64,000 nucleotides of DNA from Curtobacterium sp. PhB115 (GTDB lineage: Bacteria > Actinomycetota > Actinomycetes > Actinomycetales > Microbacteriaceae): assembly GCF_003752025.1 (NCBI RefSeq), contig NZ_RJKR01000009.1, forward strand, positions 124,001 to 188,000, read 5' to 3'. This document shows, in pieces, positions 45,643 through 54,348 of the stretch. A program made the translations under genes and the position numbers. The number at the start of each line of letters is the position of its first letter. Positions within the stretch are counted from its first letter, which is position 1. A model generated the notes under the pieces. That model worked only from the letters and a program-made list of their open reading frames with translations, did no database searches and had not been told where the DNA came from.

Positions 45643-46811
45643 CGTTCGCCGATCCGTTCGGTGGAGAACTCCGCCGCTGAGACCACGGCCTGCTCCTGGT
45701 AGCGGGCCCGTGCCGCGTCGTCGGTGAGCACACGCTGCAGGGCTGCCCGGAGCGCGGGGACGTCACCAGGGGGCACGAGGACCCCGGACACGTCGTCCTG
45801 CACGACGTCACGGATGCCGGGCAGGTCGCTCGCCACGATGGCGGCACCGACGGCAGCGGCCTCGAGCAGGGTGACTGGCAGGCCTTCCTGGTCGCCGTTG
45901 GCGGCCGGGATCGACGGCACCGCGACGACGGTCGCCGAGGCGAGCGTCTCGAGCACCTCGGTCCGGCCTCTCTGGCCGAGGAAGGTCACCGGGAGTCCGG
46001 CGGCCTGCTGCTCGAGCTGTGCACGGTACGGGCCGTCACCGACCACCGTGAGACGCCACGGGACGTCGTCGCCGAGGCCACGGAGCGCCTCGATCAGGTT
46101 GCCGAAGCCCTTCTTCTCGACGAGTCGGCCGACCGCCACCACGTGGTGCTCCTGCGCGGGGACACGGGCACGGGTGTCGCGGGCCGGGCCGAGGTCGACG
46201 CCCATCGGGATGACGGTCGAGCGCGCCTCGGGGACATCCCACTCGGTCAGGCGGTCGCGCATCTCGGAGTTCACGGTGGTGACGTGCGCCGAGCGGCCGA
46301 AGATCCAGCGCTTCAGGCGGACCAGGGGAGCGGCACGGAGCGCGTAGATGTCCCCACCGTGCGTGGTCACCACGACGGGGACCCCCGGGGCGGCCAGCGT
46401 CGCCACGAGCGCCTGCGGGATCGCCCAGTGCGCGTGGATGACGTCGGGCTTCGCGGAACGCACCACCCGTCGGACGGCGAGGTACTGCGCGAGCACGAGG
46501 GCCGGCACCTGCACGATGCGGGAACGGCGCTCCTTGAGGTTGTCCAGGATCGCGCCGTCCGCCAGGTCCTCGAACCGACGCGGGAAGTACGGGTACCGGC
46601 GCACGGCGACGTCGCCGATGCGTTCCTTCGCGGCGCCGCCAGGAACGCGCGGGGTGAGCACGAGCGTGTCGAACTCGGTCGCCTCTTGGTGGGCGAGGTC
46701 GAGCACGAACGCCGGGACGCCGTCGTCGGGCCGGGCCGGGAACGTCGAGCCCAGGACGAGCAGGCGGGGGCGGTCCTGGTGGGAGCGAGCGGAGCGGGTG
46801 GTGCGGGACAT
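45609..46811 (-). CDS. GT4-family glycosyltransferase
   Basis: The 400-residue GT-B enzyme has LLVLGSTFPARPDDGVPAFV at the N-terminus, HAHWAIPQALVA, VVTTHGGDIYALRA, and the donor-site segments VGRLVEKKGFGNLIEAL and GLPVTLLEAAAVGAAIV. It probably adds a sugar to a lipid- or polymer-linked glycan at the cytoplasmic face. The ATG at 46811 has GGAAAGG 6 nt upstream. It is divergent from a pyruvyltransferase-like gene, and its end overlaps the DUF2142-like gene by 34 bp. Confidence 0.88.
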   Translation of the reverse strand: MSRTTRSARSHQDRPRLLVLGSTFPARPDDGVPAFVLDLAHQEATEFDTLVLTPRVPGGAAKERIGDVAVRRYPYFPRRFEDLADGAILDNLKERRSRIVQVPALVLAQYLAVRRVVRSAKPDVIHAHWAIPQALVATLAAPGVPVVVTTHGGDIYALRAAPLVRLKRWIFGRSAHVTTVNSEMRDRLTEWDVPEARSTVIPMGVDLGPARDTRARVPAQEHHVVAVGRLVEKKGFGNLIEALRGLGDDVPWRLTVVGDGPYRAQLEQQAAGLPVTFLGQRGRTEVLETLASATVVAVPSIPAANGDQEGLPVTLLEAAAVGAAIVASDLPGIRDVVQDDVSGVLVPPGDVPALRAALQRVLTDDAARARYQEQAVVSAAEFSTERIGERYRAVLRAAIA

Positions 46812-46846
46812 CGTGCCTTTCCGGGGTGGCGGGAGGACGGTACCGG

Positions 46847-46852
46847 TAGGCT
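46847..46852 (+). promoter_or_regulatory. -10 element of the pyruvyltransferase-like gene
   Basis: TAGGCT is 8 nt before the GTG at 46861, in the 49-bp divergent gap. Confidence 0.4.
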
Positions 46853-46860
46853 CTCCACCC

Positions 46861-48084
46861 GTGCGCGTTCTGATCCACAATAGCGATTCGCCCCACAACC
46901 GCGGGGACCGGGCGATCCTCGCCGGCAACGTCGAGCTCGTCCGCCGCCGGTGGCCCGATGCTGAGATCGTGTCCCTGTCGCAGTACCCCGAGCGGGACGC
47001 GGCCTGGTTCGGCATCCGGTTCCTGCCGGTCTCCCCGTACAGCACCGGCATCGGCGACCTGTTCGCCCTGCTCCGCGCGGCCCGCGGCGCCGACGTCGTG
47101 CTCTGGGGTGGCGGCGAGATCCTCAAGGACTACACGAACAAGCTCGGCCTCGTGTACTGGTACGGCAAGATGCTGCTCGTCCGTGCGGTGAACAAGAACC
47201 TGATCGGGGCGTTCCAGGGCATCGGCCCGACGAGCGCCGGGGTCAGCAAGCGGCTCATCCGCGCCACCGTCGACCTGTGCCGCTCGTTCGCCGTGCGCGA
47301 CGACGAGTCCCGCGAGAAGCTCCTGTCCTGGGGCGTGAAGACACCCATCGTGTCGTCCTTCGACCCGGCCGTCGTCGGCACCGTCACCGCGCCCGACGCG
47401 GACGTGCTCGAGCGGCTCGAGCGCACCACGGGCCTGACCGCGGACCGCCTGGAGGGCTCGATCGGCTTCGGCGTCCGCCGCTGGTTCCACTACAAGCGCA
47501 GCGGCTGGATCCCGTTCCGCTTCCTGCCGAAGCGCTTCCGGCAGACCGGCGTCGACAGCGACAAGCTCGTCACGTACCGCCAGGCCGTCGCCGACCTGGC
47601 CGACCGGGTCATCGACCGCTGGGACGCCGACGTGGTGTTCTACCCGATGCACATGGAGGCCTCCGAGGGTGACGCCGCCTTCGCCCGCGAGGTCATCGCG
47701 CTCATGCAGCACGGCGACCGCACCCACGTGGTCGAGGCCGACGAGTTCTCGCCCTCCGAGTACGCCGGACTGATGTCCCGCAGCCGCCTGTTCCTGGCGA
47801 GCCGCCTGCACTCCGCGATCGTCGCGACCATCGCCGGCGTGCCCGCCGCGGTGCTCTACTACGTCGACAAGGGCCGGCTGTTCTTCGAGCAGATGGGGCA
47901 GCAGGAGTTCTCGAAGCCGATCGAGGCAGCCCTCGAGCCGTCGTTCGTCGACGACGTCACGGCGCAGCTCGAGCGGCTCGACGAGGACCGCGACGCGGTC
48001 CGGGCGCAGCTCGCCGAGGGCGTCGCACGGATGGCGACCGCGCTCGACGCCGACTTCGCCGAGGCGACCCGCGACGTCCGCTGA
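46861..48084 (+). CDS. Polysaccharide pyruvyltransferase family protein
   Basis: The 407-residue protein begins VLIHNSDSPHNRGDRAILAGN and contains WGGGEILKDYTNKLGLVYWYG (parts WGGGEILKD and KLGLVYWYG), FQGIGPTSAG, and the late SRSRLFLASRLHSAIVATIAG. This is the pattern of the PssM/WcaK/CsaB pyruvyltransferase superfamily, which adds pyruvate ketals to surface polysaccharides. The gene's last 24 bases and stop are part of a 27-bp tandem repeat. Placement beside a GT4 enzyme supports exopolysaccharide modification. Confidence 0.85.
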   Translation: MRVLIHNSDSPHNRGDRAILAGNVELVRRRWPDAEIVSLSQYPERDAAWFGIRFLPVSPYSTGIGDLFALLRAARGADVVLWGGGEILKDYTNKLGLVYWYGKMLLVRAVNKNLIGAFQGIGPTSAGVSKRLIRATVDLCRSFAVRDDESREKLLSWGVKTPIVSSFDPAVVGTVTAPDADVLERLERTTGLTADRLEGSIGFGVRRWFHYKRSGWIPFRFLPKRFRQTGVDSDKLVTYRQAVADLADRVIDRWDADVVFYPMHMEASEGDAAFAREVIALMQHGDRTHVVEADEFSPSEYAGLMSRSRLFLASRLHSAIVATIAGVPAAVLYYVDKGRLFFEQMGQQEFSKPIEAALEPSFVDDVTAQLERLDEDRDAVRAQLAEGVARMATALDADFAEATRDVR

Positions 48085-48141
48085 CACGAGGCGACCCGCG
48101 ACGTCCGCTGACACGCGGCGACCCGCGGCGTCCGCTGGCGC
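48061..48141. repeat. 27-bp tandem repeat, three copies, spanning a stop codon
   Basis: Copies at 48061-48087, 48088-48114 and 48115-48141 (unit begins GAGGCGACCCGCGACGTCCG). The first includes the end and TGA stop of the pyruvyltransferase-like gene. Copy 2 is identical, copy 3 diverged at four positions. Confidence 0.9.
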
Positions 48142-48166
48142 CGCCGGCTCGCGTTCGTGAGCAGAC

Positions 48167-48214
48167 GACGGACGGGAGGCCCGTGGCGGTGTCGCCACGG
48201 GCCTCCCGTCCGTC
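48167..48214. repeat. 48-bp palindrome, family A copy 3
   Basis: 22-nt perfect arms (GACGGACGGGAGGCCCGTGG then CG) with a GTGT loop. It lies between convergent genes and could terminate both. The inner arm differs from copies 1, 2, 4 and 6 and matches copy 5. Confidence 0.95.
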
Positions 48215-48244
48215 ATCAGCACCGTCCGACGTGCGTGACGTGCG

Positions 48245-49309
48245 TCACTCGGTCTTGGACGCGAAGCGCTTCAGGTACGTGATGTCGTTGCGGTAGACGT
48301 CCTGGTCGCCCGGGAGGGTGCCGCTAGCCGCCCACTGCCAGAAGGTCCACTTCGACCAGCTGCGGCCGAGCGTGCCGGGGGTCGTGAAGTTCTTCACCGG
48401 GTAGATCGCGACGAACAGCGGGTTCTTCGAGAACTGGTTGCTGTTGTTCGTGCAGCGCTTCCACCAGTCGGTCGTCGTGTAGATCGCCGGGTAGCGGTGG
48501 ACCTTCTTGTAGACCGTGTTCGAGAAGTCCTTGATCCAGCTGCGCATCTGCCCCCAGGTCTTGCCGTAGCAGGTGCCCTGCGCCGCGCTGCCGTACTCGA
48601 TGTCGAGCAGGGGCGGCAGCGTCTTGCCGTCCTTGCTCCACTGGCCGCCGTGCGCGAAGAAGTAGTTCGCCGTCGCGGCGCCGCTCGCCTGGCTGGGCTG
48701 CGCGTAGACGTAGCCGCCGCGGTACAGGTTGCGCTGCTTGGCGGTGGCGTACTGCTGCTTGTAGGTCGAGCTGACGTAGGACGTGCCCTCCGTCGCCTTG
48801 ACGTAGGCGAACCGGGCGCCGTTGCGGTACGCCTGCAGGAAGTTGACGCTCGGCTGCCACGCGCTGATGTCGAAGCCCTGGATGCGTCCCGGTGGTGGGC
48901 CGGACGCGGTCGCAGCGGCAGCGGCGCTGAGGGACTGGGCGCTCACGCCGCCGGCAGCGCTGTCGGGGGCGGCGACCGTGACGTGGGACTGCCCGGCGTT
49001 GGCGGCGATGCCGGCGCCCATCGTGTGGTTGCCGGTGCGGTCCATCTCGGCGATGGAGAGCTGCTCGGTGGTGGCCGTCGCGGCCGGTGTGGCCGCGGTC
49101 GTCGCCGACGCGGCTGGTGTGGCCGCGGTCGTGGCCGCGGTCGTGGCCGACGCGGCTGGTGTGGCCGCGGTCGTCGCCGTCGCGGCCGGCGTCGGTGCGG
49201 GGCTCGTGGTGCTGCTCACGGCGGCCGCCGGGCCGCTGGCGAAGGTGATGGCCCCGGCGACGGCGGCAGCGGTGCCGAGCCCGAGGAGTCTGCTGATCGG
49301 TGCGCGCAT
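48245..49309 (-). CDS. Secreted GH25 lysozyme (N-acetylmuramidase)
   Basis: The 354-residue precursor has a signal peptide of about 30 residues (SGPAAA then V). A Thr/Ala/Ser-rich linker of about 50 residues is built of ATTAATPAAS repeats. The C-terminal GH25 domain (residues 143-350) has IQGFDISAWQPSVNF with Asp147 and the catalytic pair Asp236/Glu238 in PPLLDIEYG. It should cleave the muramic acid-GlcNAc bond of peptidoglycan, either its own or that of competitors. ATG at 49309 follows GGAAGACGAG. It converges with the pyruvyltransferase-like gene. Confidence 0.9.
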   Translation of the reverse strand: MRAPISRLLGLGTAAAVAGAITFASGPAAAVSSTTSPAPTPAATATTAATPAASATTAATTAATPAASATTAATPAATATTEQLSIAEMDRTGNHTMGAGIAANAGQSHVTVAAPDSAAGGVSAQSLSAAAAATASGPPPGRIQGFDISAWQPSVNFLQAYRNGARFAYVKATEGTSYVSSTYKQQYATAKQRNLYRGGYVYAQPSQASGAATANYFFAHGGQWSKDGKTLPPLLDIEYGSAAQGTCYGKTWGQMRSWIKDFSNTVYKKVHRYPAIYTTTDWWKRCTNNSNQFSKNPLFVAIYPVKNFTTPGTLGRSWSKWTFWQWAASGTLPGDQDVYRNDITYLKRFASKTE

Positions 49310-49413
49310 GTGGTCTCGTCTTCCCTGTCGAGATGCCGTGGGCTGATCTCCCACGCCGCGGTCCGAGCGATGCTACCTGCCGATCGGCAGCGGTGTCCGC
49401 CAGACGCAGGCCG

Positions 49414-50730
49414 TCAGCGCGCGGTGCTGCTGCGCTCGGTGCTGCCCGCTGCGCCGTCGTCGGTCGTGACGGTGCCGTCGGTCTCGACCTCGGGCAGGCG
49501 ACCGCGCTGCGAGACCTCGGCCGTCGCGTGCTTCTGCCGGCGGTTCAGGAAGTTGCGCTCCACGAGCCACCAGAAACCGACGCAGATGGCCAGCACGATC
49601 GGGATCACCACGAAGATCATCAGCAGGAACTGCCACTTCGGGTACAGCCCCAGCGGCAGCAGGACCAGGTTGCCGAGGCCCAGCAGCGGACTGTGGAACA
49701 GGTAGATCGAGTACGAGACGAGTCCGGCCAGCACGAACGGTTTCCAGGCGAAGAACCGGGCGAGCCAGGTGTGCTTACCGGTCACCGCCTGCCGTCCCAT
49801 CCAGGTGAGCAGGATGCCGGCGAAGATACCGGTGACGACCTCGGACGGCCAGGTCTGGTGCTGCCAGTAGTCGCGGTTCCGGAAGAAGACGAGCAGGGTG
49901 CCGATGGCCATCGCCGCGACGAACGCACCGCTCGCCCAGCGCGGGCCGCCGAGCTTCGTGCGCTCGCGGATCGTGCCGGCGAGGTGCTCGTCGCGGGCCT
50001 TCACCGTGAGCTCGGCGGCGAGCATGCCGACCGCGAAGAGCCCGACGAACCACGGGTGCATCCACGAGTACCGGCTCTCGGAGCCCATCCACATGCCGAT
50101 CAGCACGAGCCCCGAAGCCGTCGCCCAGCCGCCGAACACGCGCCACAGCGGCAGGATCAGGAGCGGCATCAGGAAGTAGATCTGCCACTCGACCGCGACG
50201 GTCCACATCGGCCCGTTGATCTTGCCGATGTACTGCGGGAAGAAGTCGTGCACCAGGAAGAAGTGCGTGAGGAACGTGCCCCAGCCCATCGGGAGCTTCG
50301 TGTCCCACTGCGTGCCACCGGGGTTGTGCATCACCGGCACGAACATGATGATCAGCGCGAACAGCACCAGCGACGCCCAGTACGGCGGGATGATCCGTCG
50401 GGCGCGACGCCAGATGAACTTCCAGAAGCCGCCGGGCAGCCGGTACCGGTCGAAGCGGGTCAGCACGGGCAGCATCAGCACGTAGCCGGACAGCACGATG
50501 AAGAGCGGCACGCCGAGGTAGCCCCAGCCGATGTACGGGCGGAGCCACGGCAGCTCGGTCGGGCCGGTGCCGGTCGTCCCGGTGAAGAGGTAGGCGTGGT
50601 AGAACACGACCGCCAGCGCCGCCAGGCCGCGGAGGCCGTCCAGGTACGGGAACTCGAGGCGGCCGCCGGCTCGGGGAGCGGCGCCGGCACGATCGGCTGC
50701 GGTGTCGGCTGCGCGGGTGTCGGTGGCCAA
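49414..50730 (-). CDS. Acyltransferase 3 family membrane protein
   Basis: The 438-residue protein has about ten hydrophobic helices. The family signature is near the N-terminus (FPYLDGLRGLAALAVVFYHA, with the active-site His), and PLFIVLSGYVLM and RRARRIIPPYW follow. Members O-acetylate or O-acylate sugars of surface polymers or peptidoglycan. I favour a TTG start at 50730 with GAGGA upstream (8 nt), since no ATG or GTG fits between the divergent gene and the domain. The C-terminal 40 residues are charged and probably cytoplasmic. Confidence 0.87.
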   Translation of the reverse strand: MATDTRAADTAADRAGAAPRAGGRLEFPYLDGLRGLAALAVVFYHAYLFTGTTGTGPTELPWLRPYIGWGYLGVPLFIVLSGYVLMLPVLTRFDRYRLPGGFWKFIWRRARRIIPPYWASLVLFALIIMFVPVMHNPGGTQWDTKLPMGWGTFLTHFFLVHDFFPQYIGKINGPMWTVAVEWQIYFLMPLLILPLWRVFGGWATASGLVLIGMWMGSESRYSWMHPWFVGLFAVGMLAAELTVKARDEHLAGTIRERTKLGGPRWASGAFVAAMAIGTLLVFFRNRDYWQHQTWPSEVVTGIFAGILLTWMGRQAVTGKHTWLARFFAWKPFVLAGLVSYSIYLFHSPLLGLGNLVLLPLGLYPKWQFLLMIFVVIPIVLAICVGFWWLVERNFLNRRQKHATAEVSQRGRLPEVETDGTVTTDDGAAGSTERSSTAR

Positions 50731-50857
50731 AGGAGCGTCCTCGTGGTGGTCGGATCGTGGTCGCAGGCAGTCTCCCACACGCCGCCCGTGCCATCGCGAT
50801 CCGGCCCGTGGTGGGTCGGGACCGCCCCGCTGCGGCCGGTGTTTGGGTTCGGATGTC

Positions 50858-52729
50858 ATGATGAAGCACGTGACCTCGACGACCGCACCAGGACCGCAGA
50901 TCACCCACGAGACCGCGGGACGGCGTTCGGGGGCGGTTCCGCGTCGGTACAAGCACATCGTCGCGCCGCTGATCCTGGCCGTCTTCGTGGTCATCGGCGT
51001 CGCGTTGAGCGCCGCCGTGGCGTACCACAACCGTCTCGGCGTCACGAACGTCGACGGCATCTCCTACATGGGGATCGCACGCGAGTACGCGAACGGCTGG
51101 CTGCCGGACGCGATCAACGCCTACTGGTCGCCGATGGTGTCGTGGATGATGGCGCCGTTCATCGCCGCCGGCCTCGGCATGCAGACCGCCTTCGGCATCG
51201 TGAACGTCTTCGCCGTCGCCGTGGTGCTCGGCATCGGCGGGTGGCTCGTCTGGTCGCAGAACCACCGCATCGTGCCCGCCGTCCTGTTCATGGTCACCGT
51301 GATCCCGGCCCTGATGAGTGCCGTGTCGGTGCAGACCCCCGACCTGCTCGTCGTGGCGTGGGTCGTCGGGTACCTCTGGGCGCTCCGCTGGGCCGACCAG
51401 GCGCTGCACGGCTCGACCCGCGCCCGGATCGCGTCCGGCGTCGTCCTCGGTGTCGTCGCGGCGCTCGGGTACTTCACGAAGCTGTTCCTGCTGCCGGTCG
51501 CCGTCGGTGCCGTTGTGTTGTGGCTCGTGCTGCGCGTCTGGTCCGCCCGTCGCCGCCGCGAGCCCGTGCTGCACTGGTGGACGGTCCCCGTCGCGACGAT
51601 CGTGGTGTTCGCCGTCGTCATCGCCCCGTGGGTCGGAGCCCTGACCGCGAAGTACGGCTCGCTCACCCTCGGCTCGTCGCTGTCGGTCAACATCGGCTCG
51701 AAGTTCGACGACGGCGGCCGCGCGACCGACTGGCCGTTCCTGCCGGTCCCGCCGAACTCGCACGCGTTCTCGCCGAACGAGGACTTCACGCCCTCGGTCT
51801 ACAAGCAGGGCCCGATGGACAACCCGGACCCCGCGGTCGTCCCGCCCACCGACTCCGCCTCGACGGCCACGGCGCCGACGGTGACGAAGGACTCCGGCAT
51901 CGCCGCCCGCGCCGGGTACTACCTGCACGAGCGCATGCTCGCCCTGCCGTACTACCTGCAGAAGATCACCACGTTCGCGCCGTTCGCGGCCCCGATCGCC
52001 CTGCTCTTCGCCGCGGCGCTCGTCATCGGCATCGTCCGCTTCCGCCGATACGCGTTCACCTGCATCGTGGCCGCGACGACGCTCGTGTACTTCGTCGGCT
52101 ACGGGATGATCACGTCGTCGTCGAGCGGCGGCGGGAACGCCCGGTACTACTGGCCGCTGTTCTACACGACGACGATGATCGGCGCGCTGATGCTCCCGGC
52201 CGCCTGGCGACTGGTCCGTCGCCGCGGGGTCGTCCGCACGATCGTGGCGTGCGTCGCGATCGCGGTGGTGCCGATCGCCTCCTACACGCAGAACTGGTTC
52301 GGGTCGCCCGCGCCGTTCTACCCGTCCGTGAACCGGACCGAGCCCCTGCGCGTCACCGGCCCCACCGACGTGCCCGAGATCGTCCGGCTCGCCGACCAGA
52401 TCCGGGCGAGCGGTGCCCTGCCCGAGGACGCCACCGTCATCGGCTCGAACTACCGCTCGCTGTCCTCGTTGGCGTTCCTGACCGACACCCGTGTGTACGG
52501 TCGCTCAGGTCAGGGCTACACGTACCACTCGGACGCGATGCGCAAGCTGTTCATCGACGAGGGCGTGCAGTACTTCGTGCAGTTCGACCCCGCGAACGCG
52601 CCAGCCCGCGACTACTCGGTGGCCGGTGAGCTCGTCGGCACCTTCAACGCGACGATCGCGTGCAGCGCCGACCGGTCCACGGATCCCGAGATCCCGTGCC
52701 GCGTCCAGATCGTGAAGTTCGCGAAGTAG
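50858..52729 (+). CDS. GT-C/GT39-like polytopic membrane glycosyltransferase
   Basis: The 623-residue protein has about ten to eleven hydrophobic helices. Its first external loop contains GVTNVDGISYMGIAREYANG, resembling the acidic motif of polyprenyl-phosphate-sugar-dependent transferases, and it ends in a soluble extracytoplasmic domain of about 130 residues. It probably moves a sugar from a lipid carrier outside the membrane. The acceptor is unknown. Either of two adjacent ATGs (50858, 50861) can start it. The LPG-synthase-like gene follows at 52802. Confidence 0.75.
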   Translation: MMKHVTSTTAPGPQITHETAGRRSGAVPRRYKHIVAPLILAVFVVIGVALSAAVAYHNRLGVTNVDGISYMGIAREYANGWLPDAINAYWSPMVSWMMAPFIAAGLGMQTAFGIVNVFAVAVVLGIGGWLVWSQNHRIVPAVLFMVTVIPALMSAVSVQTPDLLVVAWVVGYLWALRWADQALHGSTRARIASGVVLGVVAALGYFTKLFLLPVAVGAVVLWLVLRVWSARRRREPVLHWWTVPVATIVVFAVVIAPWVGALTAKYGSLTLGSSLSVNIGSKFDDGGRATDWPFLPVPPNSHAFSPNEDFTPSVYKQGPMDNPDPAVVPPTDSASTATAPTVTKDSGIAARAGYYLHERMLALPYYLQKITTFAPFAAPIALLFAAALVIGIVRFRRYAFTCIVAATTLVYFVGYGMITSSSSGGGNARYYWPLFYTTTMIGALMLPAAWRLVRRRGVVRTIVACVAIAVVPIASYTQNWFGSPAPFYPSVNRTEPLRVTGPTDVPEIVRLADQIRASGALPEDATVIGSNYRSLSSLAFLTDTRVYGRSGQGYTYHSDAMRKLFIDEGVQYFVQFDPANAPARDYSVAGELVGTFNATIACSADRSTDPEIPCRVQIVKFAK

Positions 52730-52801
52730 CCGCCGCTCCAGGGAGCGCGCCACACCAGCGTCTACGATGACCTGGTCCCGAAGCCCGGCAGGAGACCACG
52801 T

Positions 52802-53833
52802 TTGTCAGGAACCACCAGCGACACGCCCGCACCCGAGGGGAAGCGTCAGCCGACCTGGCGACGGTTCCTCGGCAAGGCGATCCCCATCGCCTTCTACGTG
52901 CTGCTCGCGGTCTTCCTCGTGCTGTACGTGCGGAGCGTCGACTGGCGACAGCTCGCCGGACTCGACTGGCAGTGGTCGTGGGTGGTCGTCGCGACGGTGA
53001 TCAGCCTCGGGTTCCGCTACTGGGGCGTCGGCATCTGGTTCTACCTGCTGCGACGGCTCGGTGCGACCGGGCTCAAGGGCAGCGGCGTGACCCTGACGTA
53101 CGTGTACGCGAAGTCCTGGATGGGCCGCTACATCCCGGGTGCCGCGACCTGGATCATCGGCAAGGTCTACTTCGCCTCGAAGCACGGTGTCTCGAAGGCC
53201 CGGCTCGGCGTCAGCGGGCTGCTCGAGGGCGCGCTGCAGATCGCCGCGACCCTGGCCCTCGCACTCGTCCTGCTGCTCATCGACCCGCGCACCCACAAGC
53301 TCGACCCGTGGCTCATCGTGCTGATGATCGCGGCGTTCGTCGGCTGCGTCGTGTGCCTGATCCCGCGCGTGTTCGTGTTCCTGATCGGGCTCGCGCTGAA
53401 GATCCTGCGCCGGAAGCCGCTCGAGGCCGACGTCCGCCCGAACCTCGGCACCGTCCTCGGTGGCGCCGGCCTGTACGTCGCCGGTGCGATCCTGTCGGGC
53501 ACCGCGTACTACTTCATCACGCTCGGGGTGTACCCGTCGCTGAAGCTCAGCGACGCGGCGTTCGTCATCGGTGCCGCGAGCATGGCCTCGGCGATCAGCA
53601 TGCTGGCCGTCTTCGCCCCCGGCGGGCTCGGCGTCCGCGAGGGTGTGCAGGCCCTGCTCCTCACCCTCGTCATGCCGCCGGGGATCGCCCTGGTCGTGGT
53701 CGTCGTCACCCGCGTGTGGAGCCTGGCGGTCGACGGCCTGTTCCTGCTCTGCGCCGCAGCGCCGACCTGGTTCCGCCGGGACCGCCCGACCGACGACCCC
53801 TCCGCGGTCGAGGGTGGCGTGCCCGCCGCCTGA
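52802..53833 (+). CDS. Lysylphosphatidylglycerol synthase transmembrane-region (UPF0104) protein
   Basis: The 343-residue membrane protein has about eight helices and the typical motifs YAKSWMGRYIPGAATWIIGK, VSGLLEGALQIAATLAL and VFAPGGLGVREGVQALLL. This is the flippase-like part of MprF/AglD2 proteins without the aminoacyl-transferase domain. It may move a lipid or lipid-linked sugar across the membrane. The start is a TTG at 52802 with GGAG about 8 nt upstream. It follows the GT39-like gene. Confidence 0.85.
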   Translation: MSGTTSDTPAPEGKRQPTWRRFLGKAIPIAFYVLLAVFLVLYVRSVDWRQLAGLDWQWSWVVVATVISLGFRYWGVGIWFYLLRRLGATGLKGSGVTLTYVYAKSWMGRYIPGAATWIIGKVYFASKHGVSKARLGVSGLLEGALQIAATLALALVLLLIDPRTHKLDPWLIVLMIAAFVGCVVCLIPRVFVFLIGLALKILRRKPLEADVRPNLGTVLGGAGLYVAGAILSGTAYYFITLGVYPSLKLSDAAFVIGAASMASAISMLAVFAPGGLGVREGVQALLLTLVMPPGIALVVVVVTRVWSLAVDGLFLLCAAAPTWFRRDRPTDDPSAVEGGVPAA

Positions 53834-53874
53834 CGCGCGGCACGCGGGTCGAGCGCGGGTCGCGCGCGCACTTC

Positions 53875-53925
53875 GTGAGCAGAAATGGTCGAGTCGCCGT
53901 GCGCGACCCGACCATTTCTGCTCAC
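53875..53925. terminator. Long hairpin after the LPG-synthase-like gene
   Basis: 17-nt perfect arms (GTGAGCAGAAATGGTCG) flank a 17-nt loop. The arms are unusually AT-containing for the region. A short related piece, TTCGTGAGCAGA, directly precedes palindrome copy 3 at 48155. Confidence 0.6.
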
Positions 53926-53960
53926 GATCCGGCGCGAGCGGGGCACGAGACGCGCGGGAC

Positions 53961-54008
53961 GACGGACGGGAGGCCCGGTGCCAGCTGGCACCGGGCCTCC
54001 CGTCCGTC
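53961..54008. repeat. 48-bp perfect palindrome, family A copy 4
   Basis: 24-nt arms without a loop, GACGGACGGGAGGCCCGGTG then CCAG. It combines the GGCCCG inner arm of the copy 3/5 type with the CCAG|CTGG centre of the copy 1/2/6 type. Confidence 0.95.
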
Positions 54009-54071
54009 TCGTGGGGCGCCCACCCCGTCAGCCGCTCGCCCGGCGTGTGGTCACGACATGCCGCGCGCTGC

Positions 54072-54136
54072 CCGCCGAGGTGTCACGAACTGTCGCTCGC
54101 GAGCCCGCGAACCGACAGTTCGTGACCCCTCGGCGG
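54072..54136. repeat. 24-nt inverted repeat
   Basis: CCGCCGAGGTGTCACGAACT + GTCG at the left pairs with its complement at 54113-54136 with one mismatch. The right arm is also the first unit of the 33-bp array. Confidence 0.8.
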
Positions 54137-54332
54137 CACGCCGGCGGCGGGTCGTGACCTCTCGGCGGTGGGCGCTCGCGCGTGTCCTGCACTCTCGGTG
54201 ACAGACGCCCGCGCGTGTCGTGACCCCTCGGCGGCACGCCGGCGGCGGGTCGTGACCTCTCGGCGGTGGGCGCCCGCGCGGGTCGTGACCTCTCGGCGGC
54301 GGGGGCTCGCGCGGGTCGTGACCCCTCGGCGG
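54121..54332. repeat. 33-bp-period tandem array
   Basis: The core CGTGACC(C/T)CTCGGCGG occurs at 54121, 54153, 54219, 54251, 54284 and 54317, and a decayed copy near 54190 fills the wider gap. A larger 98-bp duplication (54122-54182 repeated at 54220-54280) is also visible. Confidence 0.85.
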
Positions 54333-54348
54333 CGGGCGCCCGCGCGTG

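Larger units (their letters stand above)
53834..54348. other. 515-bp gene-free region between convergent genes
   Basis: It contains a hairpin (53875-53925), family A palindrome copy 4 (53961-54008), an inverted repeat (54072-54136) and a 33-bp-period tandem array (54121-54332). No open frame here has a recognisable product. Confidence 0.7.

Noticed and set aside
54121..54332. CRISPR array suggested by regular repeats
   Set aside because: Spacers between the 16-bp cores are themselves repeated rather than unique, repeats are degenerate, and no cas genes are near.
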